Origin: Lachnospiraceae bacterium G41
GTDB taxonomy: Bacteria; Bacillota; Clostridia; Lachnospirales; Lachnospiraceae
Reading direction: 5' to 3'
Assembly: GCA_900100245.1 (NCBI GenBank)
Contig: FNEU01000011.1
Span: forward strand, 17,258-81,257
Length of the DNA stretch: 64,000 nucleotides
Shown: positions 54,824-62,498 of the stretch, piece after piece
Layout: each line of letters starts with the position of its first letter
Numbering within the stretch: position 1 is the first letter of the stretch
Made by a program: the position numbers and the translations under genes
The notes under the pieces: generated by a model
What the model was told of the DNA's origin: nothing
Database searches by the model: none
What the model saw: only the letters and a program-made list of their open reading frames with translations

Positions 54824-54926
54824 CATAAAGTACAACGCCCTCAATGCCCTGCAATCACTGGCTTTTCATTGAGCACTTGAAAATTTAACCCGTAGTTAAA
54901 CCCAGAAAATTAAGGTATATTAACCG

Positions 54927-56132
54927 TCAACTGCTTAATCGACTGAACGCACCGTTCACTACAGCTGCCAGTTCTGTGGGCTTATTATACTTTACTTTAG
55001 CATATATGTCCATTGTGACCTTACTGTTTTCGTGACCTGCTAAATACTGCACAGTCTTCGGATCAACCTGAGCATATATCAGATTCGTTATATATGTATG
55101 GCGAAGTTGATGTGGTGTTACCTGAAAATCCAGACTGTATATTACTTTTCCGTTATGGCGGGCAACTTCCCCTAGAACCGGTTTTACTGTATGTTTAATC
55201 CTTTCACCATTCACATATCTCACATAAGTTCTTTCTTTTGTTGATCTTGTTCTTATATATTTCCAAACGCGTTGAAACTGAGTATACGATAACGGTCCAC
55301 CATCTCTGTTTGCTATTACATAATCCGATTTTGACTTTTCTTTCGCCTCCCTAAGACAATCTATCAGGCATTTCGGTATCGGAATATCTCTCCTTGCAGC
55401 CTTTGTTTTCAATTCAGTAAGGATAATCGGTCTGTTATGCTCAACATGCCAGGCTCTTCTTACAGATATATAAGGTGCTTCCAAATCAAGATGAACGCAA
55501 TCCCATTGAAGCCCAAGTATTTCTTCTCGCCTAAGTCCTGCATAAAGACCAAGCATAACAAATACATATGGTGGCAAACCCTTAATCGCATCGAGCAGTT
55601 TATCTACTTGTTCATCCGTAAGTGCTTCTTTATCTTTTTGAGGAATCCCACCCTTTGCACACAATTTTTTTGTTGGATTTTCACTTATAATATGACTATC
55701 CTCTGCCGAGTAAAAAATACATTTCATAAGCATGTTTACACCGTGATATACAGATTCGGATTTTTCAGAAGCACGAATCATGGCTATCTTAATATCATCA
55801 GCAGTCACATCAGCCATATACATGTGTCCAAGCGGCTTGATAATATAGTTTTTTACCTTCGATGTGTAATCCACCATGGTAGTTTTTCTAACATGTGCAG
55901 ATTGCATCAATAACCATTTTTCTGCATACTCTTTCACAGTAGGGTTCTCTTTTCTAAAGGAACATTCTTTTATTTGATTCTTCGCTTCTTGAACTTTATC
56001 ATATAATTCTTCTCGAGTTTTGGCATAGAGTGCTACTCTTTTCCCATCAGCATCTTCAATGCGAGTCCGGTAATACTCTATGCCGTTCATAACTACAGTT
56101 CCGTATTCCGGAATGTTTTTTCTTTTAGCCAT
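54927..56132 (-). CDS. int: Tyrosine recombinase/integrase
   Basis: 401 residues. An N-terminal SAM-like core-binding domain (VKEYAEKWLLMQSAHVRKTTMVDY) precedes the catalytic domain. Residues seen: Arg in LGLYAGLRREEILGLQWD (near 204), HQLRHTYIT (His-x-x-Arg, near 341) and the Tyr nucleophile in VTMDIYAKV (near 376). A DNA-binding arm near residues 1-60 (IPEYGTVVMNGIEYYRTRIED) is AP2-like. Sits at the element end next to the rpsI fragment, as expected for site-specific insertion. Confidence 0.95.
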   Translation of the reverse strand: MAKRKNIPEYGTVVMNGIEYYRTRIEDADGKRVALYAKTREELYDKVQEAKNQIKECSFRKENPTVKEYAEKWLLMQSAHVRKTTMVDYTSKVKNYIIKPLGHMYMADVTADDIKIAMIRASEKSESVYHGVNMLMKCIFYSAEDSHIISENPTKKLCAKGGIPQKDKEALTDEQVDKLLDAIKGLPPYVFVMLGLYAGLRREEILGLQWDCVHLDLEAPYISVRRAWHVEHNRPIILTELKTKAARRDIPIPKCLIDCLREAKEKSKSDYVIANRDGGPLSYTQFQRVWKYIRTRSTKERTYVRYVNGERIKHTVKPVLGEVARHNGKVIYSLDFQVTPHQLRHTYITNLIYAQVDPKTVQYLAGHENSKVTMDIYAKVKYNKPTELAAVVNGAFSRLSS

Positions 56133-56211
56133 TATTCGGCACCTCCTTATTTTATTGTCAGCGCTGATGGTTCTTTTTTATCAAAATAGAATCACACCTG
56201 CAATGTTGTCA

Positions 56212-56523
56212 TTAATTTCTTTTCTTACGATATGTTTCCATATTTTCTTTCCTGGGTGAAGCTCTATGTGTGGATCTTGCTATATATTCTTGAAGCGCTG
56301 TCTCTGTAAAAAACACGCATCCGTTTTCGACATATTGAACATATGTTATTAATCCGCTATTCCTTGCAGCATCAAGAGTTGCAAGACTTATTCCAAGATA
56401 TTTGGCTGCTTCTTTTCTTGTGAAAAGATTTCTGGTTACACAACTAGTATTTTTGTTCAAATTAAAAAAAGGCACTGTTTCCGATGCGGAAACGGTACCC
56501 TTCATTTCTGTATTTACATTCAT
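56212..56523 (-). CDS. xis: Excisionase-like helix-turn-helix protein
   Basis: 103 residues. LFTRKEAAKYLGISLATLDAARNSGLI is an HTH_17/MerR-type DNA-binding segment found in Xis and phage-element regulators; then ENGCVFFTETALQEYIA completes the wing. The first 35 residues are unrelated and polar. Just upstream of int, the usual place for an excisionase. Confidence 0.85.
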   Translation of the reverse strand: MNVNTEMKGTVSASETVPFFNLNKNTSCVTRNLFTRKEAAKYLGISLATLDAARNSGLITYVQYVENGCVFFTETALQEYIARSTHRASPRKENMETYRKKRN

Positions 56524-56556
56524 TTGAATTCACCTTTCTTATTAATATTTTATTTC

Positions 56557-56580
56557 GTTGGTTGACAGTGTTGGTTGACA
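56557..56580. repeat. Element direct repeat, site A
   Basis: GTTGGTTGACA occurs twice 13 bp apart in the short gap between xis and the helicase gene. On the minus strand it reads TGTCAACCAACACTGTCAAC, almost the same as site B at 59427-59450 on the plus strand. Confidence 0.7.
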
Positions 56581-56588
56581 TTGTATCA

Positions 56589-57938
56589 TCAAAACGGCAT
56601 TCCCATTTGCTTGGGAACATCTATAAATCCATCCGAGGATTCATCTTCATTTTTCCTTTTCCATGCTCTTTGTCTTCCGTATTTACTGAAGCGCTGTACT
56701 CCTGCCGGCTCCCAATCTGGAATCGTATGTAGTATTTCTGCTATTCTGTTGCAATCCGTCTTTTTAATTCTTTCATACTGTGAATAGCCAAGTGCTTCGT
56801 ATGCAAGCATTGATACACATACATACTTTTCCGTTGTCTCTTCAAGGAATGCTAAAACATTTTCAGCATCAGAATCTTCAGGTGTGAATCTCGCCTGATA
56901 ATCAGCAAGTTCGTTCGATAAACGTTGAGACAGTATTAGCGAGTATTCTCCTTTGTTATACAGATTCATCATCTCAGCCCACATCTGTAAAATATATTCC
57001 CTGGATTCTTCTTCATTCTTTAATATATGCACTTCAGCATCTTCCATATGAACCTCTATCGGTATGATTCTTCTGTTACCGCTTTTATCCATAGGAAGAA
57101 TTTCAAGTTTATTGGATGTCCCTCCGAATACGCATTGCCTGTTTAAATCTTTCGGATGTCTGTTATACGGTGTCCTGTATGTATCTTTCTGTCTGCTAAT
57201 AAAGCTTTTGATTTCTTCAACTCTTTTCATATTAAGAGCAGCAAGCATTTCAGGCATCTCTATAATCCAGTGTCCGATTAAGTTTTCTACGGTTTTCTTA
57301 TCATCCAAATGCTTCAGATCATCAGAAAACCATTCATCCTTTATGGCAAGTAATCTAAAGAACGTCGACTTGCCTGCCCCCTGGCCTCCTATAAGACAAA
57401 TCACTGTTTCAAACTTAATCCCCGGTTCAAAAACTCTCGCTATCGCACCGAACATAAAAACTTTAAGAGCCTCTATTGCAAGTTCATTCTTTTCTACTCC
57501 CAAAAAATGTGTTAACGCATTCTCCACTCTTTTTTCTCCATCCCAGGAGAGATTTGTTAACACTTCTCTTATCGGATGAAACATATTTTCATTCGCTACT
57601 ATATCAAGCGCCTTAATAATAATCTTCTCCTGATTAATACCGTAATTGTCTTCCATATACAAAATTATATAAGCAACATCTGTATCATTAAGTACTTCCG
57701 TATCTCTTTTCCAGCCAAGATTTCTGGTAATGCATATTCGGTCTGTAAGTTCATTTCTTTGAATCGCTCCTGCCAAGAACGGATCCTCTTTAAGAATCTT
57801 AACCGCATTCCCAAGAGTCTGTTTTGTCATTCCCTTCTCGTTCTTACTTAATGATTCTCTAAGAGTATCTGTCGGAAGTAATTCTTCTCCGACTTCTTTA
57901 AGTTGTTCTTCATTTAACTTCGGTAATCTTTCGCTCAT
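56589..57938 (-). CDS. VapE-type replication helicase
   Basis: 449 residues. Walker A GGQGAGKSTFFRLLA near residue 187, and Walker B-like GHWIIEMPEML follow the VapE/virulence-associated E and PICI Rep plan (pfam05272). N-terminal part LTDRICITRNLGWKRDTEV and C-terminal RIKKTDCNRIAEILHTIPDW match that family's layout. Such proteins melt the origin of satellites such as SaPIs. Start overlaps the primase end by 29 bp, so the two act together. Confidence 0.88.
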   Translation of the reverse strand: MSERLPKLNEEQLKEVGEELLPTDTLRESLSKNEKGMTKQTLGNAVKILKEDPFLAGAIQRNELTDRICITRNLGWKRDTEVLNDTDVAYIILYMEDNYGINQEKIIIKALDIVANENMFHPIREVLTNLSWDGEKRVENALTHFLGVEKNELAIEALKVFMFGAIARVFEPGIKFETVICLIGGQGAGKSTFFRLLAIKDEWFSDDLKHLDDKKTVENLIGHWIIEMPEMLAALNMKRVEEIKSFISRQKDTYRTPYNRHPKDLNRQCVFGGTSNKLEILPMDKSGNRRIIPIEVHMEDAEVHILKNEEESREYILQMWAEMMNLYNKGEYSLILSQRLSNELADYQARFTPEDSDAENVLAFLEETTEKYVCVSMLAYEALGYSQYERIKKTDCNRIAEILHTIPDWEPAGVQRFSKYGRQRAWKRKNEDESSDGFIDVPKQMGMPF

Positions 57939-58527
57939 AATAGTCTATTGTCTCCTCTCTATGTTTGTATTCTTCGTAAATCTCTTCATCATCACCGTAA
58001 TCAAGAACATCGAGTATATATTCAATTCGATTTTCAAAATAAAGTGCCGTTGAATATCTTCTGTCAATGAAATTTGTTTCCCATTGCTCCATTGAAGGAG
58101 TAAATTTCTTTTCCCATTCAAAAAATAACCTCTGTATTTCTGAAAGGCGATTATGAAACTTTTTCAGTTCCACTAAATATGCTTCCCTGATTTTTTTCTC
58201 GTATTCTTTCTTCTTACCGATTCGAATTCTTTTGTTCTTTTGAGTTTCAGTTTCTTTTCTTCCGGTATCAATTCCCAGATGAAAGTCTTCAATAATTTTT
58301 ATCGCCGCTTCTTTTGCGTTAAGATTAAACATTAGCTGAACGAAGCTAATTACATCTCCGTCTGCATTGCATCCAAAGCAATGAAATCTTTTATCTACTT
58401 TCATACTCGGATTCTTATCCGCATGAAAAGGACAAACACACATTCCGTTATTATTCACCTTTAAACCATAAAAGGATGCTGCATCCCGAACGGACACAAC
58501 ATCCTTTATTTCTAAAAACATATTCAT
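57910..58527 (-). CDS. CHC2 zinc-finger primase
   Basis: 205 residues. The DnaG-type zinc motif is clear: CVCPFHADKNPSM, then FHCFGCNADGD (C-H-C-C within residues 30-58), with FVQLMFNLNAKEAAIKII after it. The rest is helical and charged; there is no TOPRIM catalytic domain, so priming likely depends on the helicase gene downstream. Typical partner for VapE proteins in satellites. Confidence 0.85.
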   Translation of the reverse strand: MNMFLEIKDVVSVRDAASFYGLKVNNNGMCVCPFHADKNPSMKVDKRFHCFGCNADGDVISFVQLMFNLNAKEAAIKIIEDFHLGIDTGRKETETQKNKRIRIGKKKEYEKKIREAYLVELKKFHNRLSEIQRLFFEWEKKFTPSMEQWETNFIDRRYSTALYFENRIEYILDVLDYGDDEEIYEEYKHREETIDYYERKITEVK

Positions 58528-58648
58528 TTATTTAACAATCCTTTCACTAATTCCGATTATTCTTTTGTATCTTTTTTAACCATTTTTTGATTTGCGCCAC
58601 ACAGCACTCCAAATCTTCGAAAGAGTATATTTATTTTGGGCAAGCAGT

Positions 58649-58757
58649 GTACTTGTACGTACAAGTACCGAAAGCTTGTCGGATGGCTACGCCCCCAAAC
58701 CCCTAGAGCCTCACTTAAGTTCGGAGCGACGCATCACATAAATGTGACGCTCTTTCC
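58649..58757. other. Candidate oriT or regulatory region with 20-bp palindrome
   Basis: GTACTTGTACGTACAAGTAC at 58649-58668 is a perfect palindrome. It is followed by a CCGA/TCGG mini-dyad, the C-rich run CGCCCCCAAACCCC and an imperfect inverted repeat (GAGCG..TCACAT / ATGTGACGCTC) at about 58722-58752. No gene is present. Position next to mobC and these dyads suggest oriT, but no nic consensus is confirmed. Confidence 0.45.
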
Positions 58758-58767
58758 AAATATTTTT

Positions 58768-59121
58768 TTAAATGTGACGATGTTCATTATTATAAATACT
58801 TATAAAACTCTCATAAACTTTTCTCAAAGCAGCATGAATTTCTTCCTGCTGATCTTTTAATTCATTTATGTCTTTGATATAGATACTTCCGGTTTCGTTG
58901 GCTCGCTTTGCGATTTGATTTAGGTTATTGGAATTAATACTAAGAAGCCTGCTTATCTCTCTTAAGTCGCTCGTATCCAAACGAATTACATATCCATCGA
59001 TTGCCATTTTTCTAATATAAGCAGACATATTTATTATCCCTGTCTGTTTCATCTTCTTTTCAATCAACTTGCGATGTTCCGGTTTAATCCGAAGTATAAT
59101 TCTGTCTGTAAAATCTCGCAT
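58768..59121 (-). CDS. mobC: MobC-like relaxosome accessory protein
   Basis: 117 residues, basic N-terminus (MRDFTDRIILRIKPEHRKLIEKKM) and ribbon-helix-helix start, then LREISRLLSINSNNLNQIAKRANETGS, typical of MobC/relaxosome proteins that open oriT. The usual downstream relaxase is missing; transfer would need one in trans. AGGAGG 7 bases before ATG. Confidence 0.85.
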   Translation of the reverse strand: MRDFTDRIILRIKPEHRKLIEKKMKQTGIINMSAYIRKMAIDGYVIRLDTSDLREISRLLSINSNNLNQIAKRANETGSIYIKDINELKDQQEEIHAALRKVYESFISIYNNEHRHI

Positions 59122-59171
59122 TTTAGTTTCCTCCTTTCTGAAAAATCTCTTTTCCTTTTCTTTTTGGACAC

Positions 59172-59208
59172 AAAAAAAGCACCTTGTTTGTTTTCAACAA
59201 GATGCTTT
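59172..59208 (-). terminator. Leader terminator upstream of mobC
   Basis: AAGCATCTTGTT and AACAAGGTGCTT pair and are followed by seven T on the minus strand, 51 bp before the mobC start. No gene ends just upstream, so it would stop transcripts from the iteron region before they reach mobC. Confidence 0.65.
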
Positions 59209-59265
59209 ATCGCTTGAAACTATTTTTATTTCATCTTAATAATATCATATCCAAAAACGAAACGG

Positions 59266-59315
59266 AATACTCAAAAGGTACTCATTTGGTACTCTGTCGG
59301 TACTCATTTGGTACT
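59266..59315 (+). repeat. Iteron array 1 (GGTACT, 11-bp period)
   Basis: GGTACT starts at 59277, 59288, 59299 and 59310, with a degenerate AATACT at 59266: five positions at an exact 11-bp step. GGTACTCATTTGGTACT is repeated perfectly within it. Confidence 0.85.
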
Positions 59316-59357
59316 TTTCTTTGCATTGTAAGAATATCACATCAGTTTTTAAAAGTC

Positions 59358-59406
59358 TATACTCAAAATATACCGATTTTATACCGAAATTATACCGATT
59401 TTATAC
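59358..59406 (+). repeat. Iteron array 2 (TATAC, 11-bp period)
   Basis: TATAC starts at 59358, 59369, 59380, 59391 and 59402, the middle three as TATACCGA; five copies at an exact 11-bp step. Confidence 0.85.
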
Positions 59407-59426
59407 TTTGAGCCTGGTTTTGTACA

Positions 59427-59450
59427 AGTCAACCTTCACTGTCAACTTTC
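59427..59450 (+). repeat. Element direct repeat, site B
   Basis: AGTCAACCTTCACTGTCAAC: GTCAAC repeated 13 bp apart, matching 17 of 19 core positions of site A at 56557-56580. Confidence 0.65.
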
Positions 59451-59674
59451 AAAAATATTTTTTCAAATATTATTTTTTTCACGTCTACCTTTTGATTTTT
59501 TAGATATTTTATGAATATTAATAGTCTCAAAGGTGAAATATAGAAATTTTTTAAATCTACCTAAGGCTTAACATATTATCCTTTTTCGTATTGTATTATT
59601 GCTAATATACTTTCTAACTATAAAAAATAAGTGCAAATGTATCATTAACATCTACACTTATATAATATGAAAAC

Positions 59675-60934
59675 TTATAAATCACCCATACTATTCAACA
59701 TTAAATCAACAATGTTCAAATGTTTTATGCCACTTCGTTTCTGCAAAAGTTTATCCATGGTTATCAAATACTTCGGATAGCCATCTGCTATACGTTCCAA
59801 AGAACGATACTCACGTTCTTCTGTGATGTTCTTTCCGTTTTCGTCGAAATTATCGTTATCGATTGTTCGTGCCACCTGTACATAAGAATACTCATCTGAA
59901 CGTTTTCTAAGTATAAAATCAACCTCAAGTTTTCCGATTTTACCGATGCTCACTTTATAACCTTTGGAGCAAGCATAGTTGTATACGATATTTTCCAACA
60001 CCGGTCCATAATTTATTCTGCCATCGGTATTTTGAGAAAAGTAAAAACTCAAATCCGATAGATAGTATTTTTCCTCGCCGTTAAGAGATTTTTTACTCTT
60101 CATATCAAACCGCTCACATTTGGAAATGATTTTCGCATTCTCGAGAATTTTCAGATAGTTATAAATCGTTATTGTCGATACACTTTCACCGGTACTTAGA
60201 AGATAATCACGTATTGAATTGACCGAAGTTGTAGAGCCAAAATTATTGATAATATATGTTTGTATTTTCTGGAATAATCCTTTCTTTCTGATTTTATTGT
60301 TCTTTTTTATATCCTTTTTGTATATCTCATCAATAACGCTGTCGACATACGCCATCTTATCTTCATAATCATCATATTTCACAGCCAAAGGGAAGCCACC
60401 TTCAACGATATATTGAATGAATTCTCTTTCTAAATCGACATTAATCGGTTTGTCAAAAAACTTCTTAATTCCGATATACTCATCAAATGTAAGTGTTTTC
60501 ATTTCAAATTCAATATATCTTCCCGTAAGTTTTGTTGAGAGTTCGCCCGAAAGAAGATAGGAATTACTACCGGTAAGGAAAATAGAATAATCCCCTTCCT
60601 CTCGATATGCATTTACAGTCTCCTCAAAATCCTTAACATTCTGAACCTCATCAATGAATAAGTATTTAATACCATCAATGCCTTCTGCCTTGCTATCAAT
60701 AATTTCCTCAAGTTTTTCAGTTGTCTTGATGGACTTGTACGGTCTTTTATCCAAATGGATATAAATAATATTCTTTGAATCAACTCCATTTTTTATAATC
60801 TCATCGCAAACCATCTCCATCAGAGATGATTTACCGCATCGTCTTACACCTGTGATAACCTTGATCATATCAACATCATCGTAGAATCCTCGAAGTTTTT
60901 TTATGTACTTTTCTCTAAAATATAATTTATCCAT
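59675..60934 (-). CDS. AAA_14 / DUF4143 ATPase
   Basis: 419 residues from the ATG behind GGTGA (MDKLYFREKYIKK). Walker A TGVRRCGKSS at 29-37, Walker B KYLFIDEVQN near 92, sensor FLTGSNSYLLSGELSTKLTGRY, then a C-terminal DUF4143 part with YYLSDLSFYF and VDFILRKRSDEYSYVQVA (PD-(D/E)xK-like strand). A widespread family of archaeal and bacterial AAA ATPases of unclear role, often in accessory regions. Here it is cargo of the island. Confidence 0.9.
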   Translation of the reverse strand: MDKLYFREKYIKKLRGFYDDVDMIKVITGVRRCGKSSLMEMVCDEIIKNGVDSKNIIYIHLDKRPYKSIKTTEKLEEIIDSKAEGIDGIKYLFIDEVQNVKDFEETVNAYREEGDYSIFLTGSNSYLLSGELSTKLTGRYIEFEMKTLTFDEYIGIKKFFDKPINVDLEREFIQYIVEGGFPLAVKYDDYEDKMAYVDSVIDEIYKKDIKKNNKIRKKGLFQKIQTYIINNFGSTTSVNSIRDYLLSTGESVSTITIYNYLKILENAKIISKCERFDMKSKKSLNGEEKYYLSDLSFYFSQNTDGRINYGPVLENIVYNYACSKGYKVSIGKIGKLEVDFILRKRSDEYSYVQVARTIDNDNFDENGKNITEEREYRSLERIADGYPKYLITMDKLLQKRSGIKHLNIVDLMLNSMGDL

Positions 60935-61083
60935 ATTAATCACCAAAGATATTTTAACATAATTAGCTGGATAACGAAACTTTTTTAACAAAAATGCATA
61001 TTTTTTTAGTTAACTGGGCGTTTTCGTGTGAATTAATTATCAAAAAATGTAGAATTCGAAAAATTTTGTCAGAGCAATTTAAG

Positions 61084-61107
61084 GTCAATTATTCTCATAG
61101 TTATTTA
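61084..61107. repeat. Degenerate copy of the immunity-array leader
   Basis: GTCAATTATTCT then TTATTT, as in the two leaders at 61985 and 62343, but lacking the CCCCTCC ribosome-binding part. Lies past the end of the last array gene. Confidence 0.4.
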
Positions 61108-61148
61108 AAAATCTATTCCTATGATTTCTTGGTTCATTTTATTTCGGA

Positions 61149-61967
61149 TTAAACTTTCTTTCTCTTATTCATCAATAGAATCTCAAAATCCTTCATGTAG
61201 TTCTGAAATCTTTCATCATCTTTCCCAAAGACACAAGTTTTCTTATTCTTACATAAATAGCGGTATGTTGTACGCTCGCCGTCTCTAGTTCCTACGCTTC
61301 CGGTAACGTAAGGCTTGGTAATGCTGCCCAAAAGCGTTTCGGGGAATAATGCCAGCAGATCAGTCAATTCATCTAGAGTAAACCTTGTGGGGTTAATGTC
61401 TAAAACCTCAATCTTTCCTTGGGCTAAACATTTATAATCATTGTCTGAAACAGTCTTTCCGTTCCATTCGAAATGTTTAATTTGCGTGTTTGCTACGGGT
61501 TTCAAAGAATCTATTGTCATGCCTGCCCATACTTGATTCCCGAGTCCAAGGAATTCAAGATTAGGCGCTGTTTCAATTTCTTCAATGTTATGCAGTCTGG
61601 AAAAATCGTAGATGCTTAATCCGATCAGAGCCTTGTTTCCACTCATGTCCCATAAAGACGTAGCTCTTTGATTGAAAAAATAGTTAATGAACTTAATTCC
61701 GTTTAGTTTTGAAAGAGGGGACAGATCCTCAACTAATTTGTTTTTCCAAAAAGAGATTGCTTCAAACTGCTTTCCATATCGCTCAATAAAATATTCGAAA
61801 GTATCCTGCTTCAGGCCGGAGATAACGATTGAACTGGCATTGGGTATTTTTCCAATTGCTTCGACTATCTGATCTACCGACACAGAACCGCCATCTACTT
61901 CTTTTTGAACCAGATTAATGTCAAAGTTTTCAAAAGATGTGGATGAAAAGTTCCCTATATCTACCAT
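61149..61967 (-). CDS. Leucine-rich-repeat-like protein of the immunity array
   Basis: 272 residues with irregular LRR-like turns (FEAISFWKNKLVEDLSPLSKLNGIKFINYF, LIGLSIYDFSRLHNIEEIETAPNLEFLGLG, IEVLDINPTRFTLDELTDLL). A basic C-terminus ends MNKRKKV. Proteins of this kind occur as immunity or surface-linked partners in toxin loci; no toxin domain is seen here. GGAGGGG lies 7 bases before ATG, inside the shared 26-bp leader. Confidence 0.6.
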   Translation of the reverse strand: MVDIGNFSSTSFENFDINLVQKEVDGGSVSVDQIVEAIGKIPNASSIVISGLKQDTFEYFIERYGKQFEAISFWKNKLVEDLSPLSKLNGIKFINYFFNQRATSLWDMSGNKALIGLSIYDFSRLHNIEEIETAPNLEFLGLGNQVWAGMTIDSLKPVANTQIKHFEWNGKTVSDNDYKCLAQGKIEVLDINPTRFTLDELTDLLALFPETLLGSITKPYVTGSVGTRDGERTTYRYLCKNKKTCVFGKDDERFQNYMKDFEILLMNKRKKV

Positions 61968-61972
61968 CTACT

Positions 61973-61998
61973 TTCCCCTCCGTTGTCAATTATTCTGT
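61973..61998. repeat. 26-bp shared leader, copy 1
   Basis: TTCCCCTCCGTTGTCAATTATTCTGT; identical to 62331-62356 except one base. It contains the ribosome binding site of the 61149-61967 gene (minus strand GGAGGGG). Confidence 0.8.
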
Positions 61999-62001
61999 CT
62001 A

Positions 62002-62325
62002 TTATTTGTTCCATCCGCTTGTGCTTACAGGATCGCCTTCTGTTTCCCACTGTTCAAAAGGAGGTTCCGCTACATATGAAGGATCATAATAGCTTCGGAT
62101 ATATTGTGCGGCTCTAAACTCTGCCTGTTTGTAATTCGTCACACCTGTTTCGTCATATTCAAGATTATTCATGAAAATGATGAAGACCTGTTCTGCGAAA
62201 GAGCTCTCCTCTTGAAGATCGCTCACATAATCTATACCGTTCAACAGTCCTGATCCGATCGTTCCGTGTGCAAACCAATATGCAAACTGTCTTACTGCTC
62301 CTTTGACAAACTTATCAACCTTCAT
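62002..62325 (-). CDS. Small immunity-like protein
   Basis: 107 residues from the ATG 7 bases after GGAGGGG (MKVDKFVKGAVRQFAYW). Single compact domain: AYWFAHGTIGSGLLNGIDYVSD, then NNLEYDETGVTNYKQAEFRAAQYIRSYYDPSY. I do not recognise a family; size, acidity and array context suggest an immunity protein. Function not demonstrated. Confidence 0.6.
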   Translation of the reverse strand: MKVDKFVKGAVRQFAYWFAHGTIGSGLLNGIDYVSDLQEESSFAEQVFIIFMNNLEYDETGVTNYKQAEFRAAQYIRSYYDPSYVAEPPFEQWETEGDPVSTSGWNK

Positions 62326-62330
62326 AATCA

Positions 62331-62356
62331 TTCCCCTCCGCTGTCAATTATTCTGT
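62331..62356. repeat. 26-bp shared leader, copy 2
   Basis: TTCCCCTCCGCTGTCAATTATTCTGT, one base from copy 1; contains the ribosome binding site of the 107-residue gene. Confidence 0.8.
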
Positions 62357-62447
62357 TGATTTTCTATACCAATAATCAAACTCCTGTCGTCGATAAAACT
62401 GAAAGTTAATCTATTTAGCAAAATTACGTTTCATCTATTTAGAAATA
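62348..62447 (-). pseudogene. Gene-tail remnants between array genes
   Basis: One tail reads FQFYRRQEFDYWYRKSTE and stop (62348 to about 62410). Two more short tails (RNFAK-stop and ISK-stop) precede it, sharing CTAAATAGAT. They look like ends of lost genes. Too short to identify. Confidence 0.35.
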
Positions 62448-62498
62448 CTGAAATTTTCAACAATTTATTAATATATCAAAACTACTTGGTCTGTTTTA

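Larger units (their letters stand above)
59122..59674. other. 550-bp non-coding region of the island
   Basis: No ORF with coding features was seen. It holds, left to right, a minus-strand terminator, two iteron arrays, a GTCAAC direct repeat and an AT-rich block (about 59451-59560). Confidence 0.6.

Noticed and set aside
59266..59406. CRISPR or coding repeat
   Set aside because: The 11-bp period is too short for CRISPR and no open frame runs through it.
59560..59674. Right attachment site of the island near the end of the ATPase gene
   Set aside because: No sequence matching the rpsI 3' end was found there or anywhere up to 64 kb.
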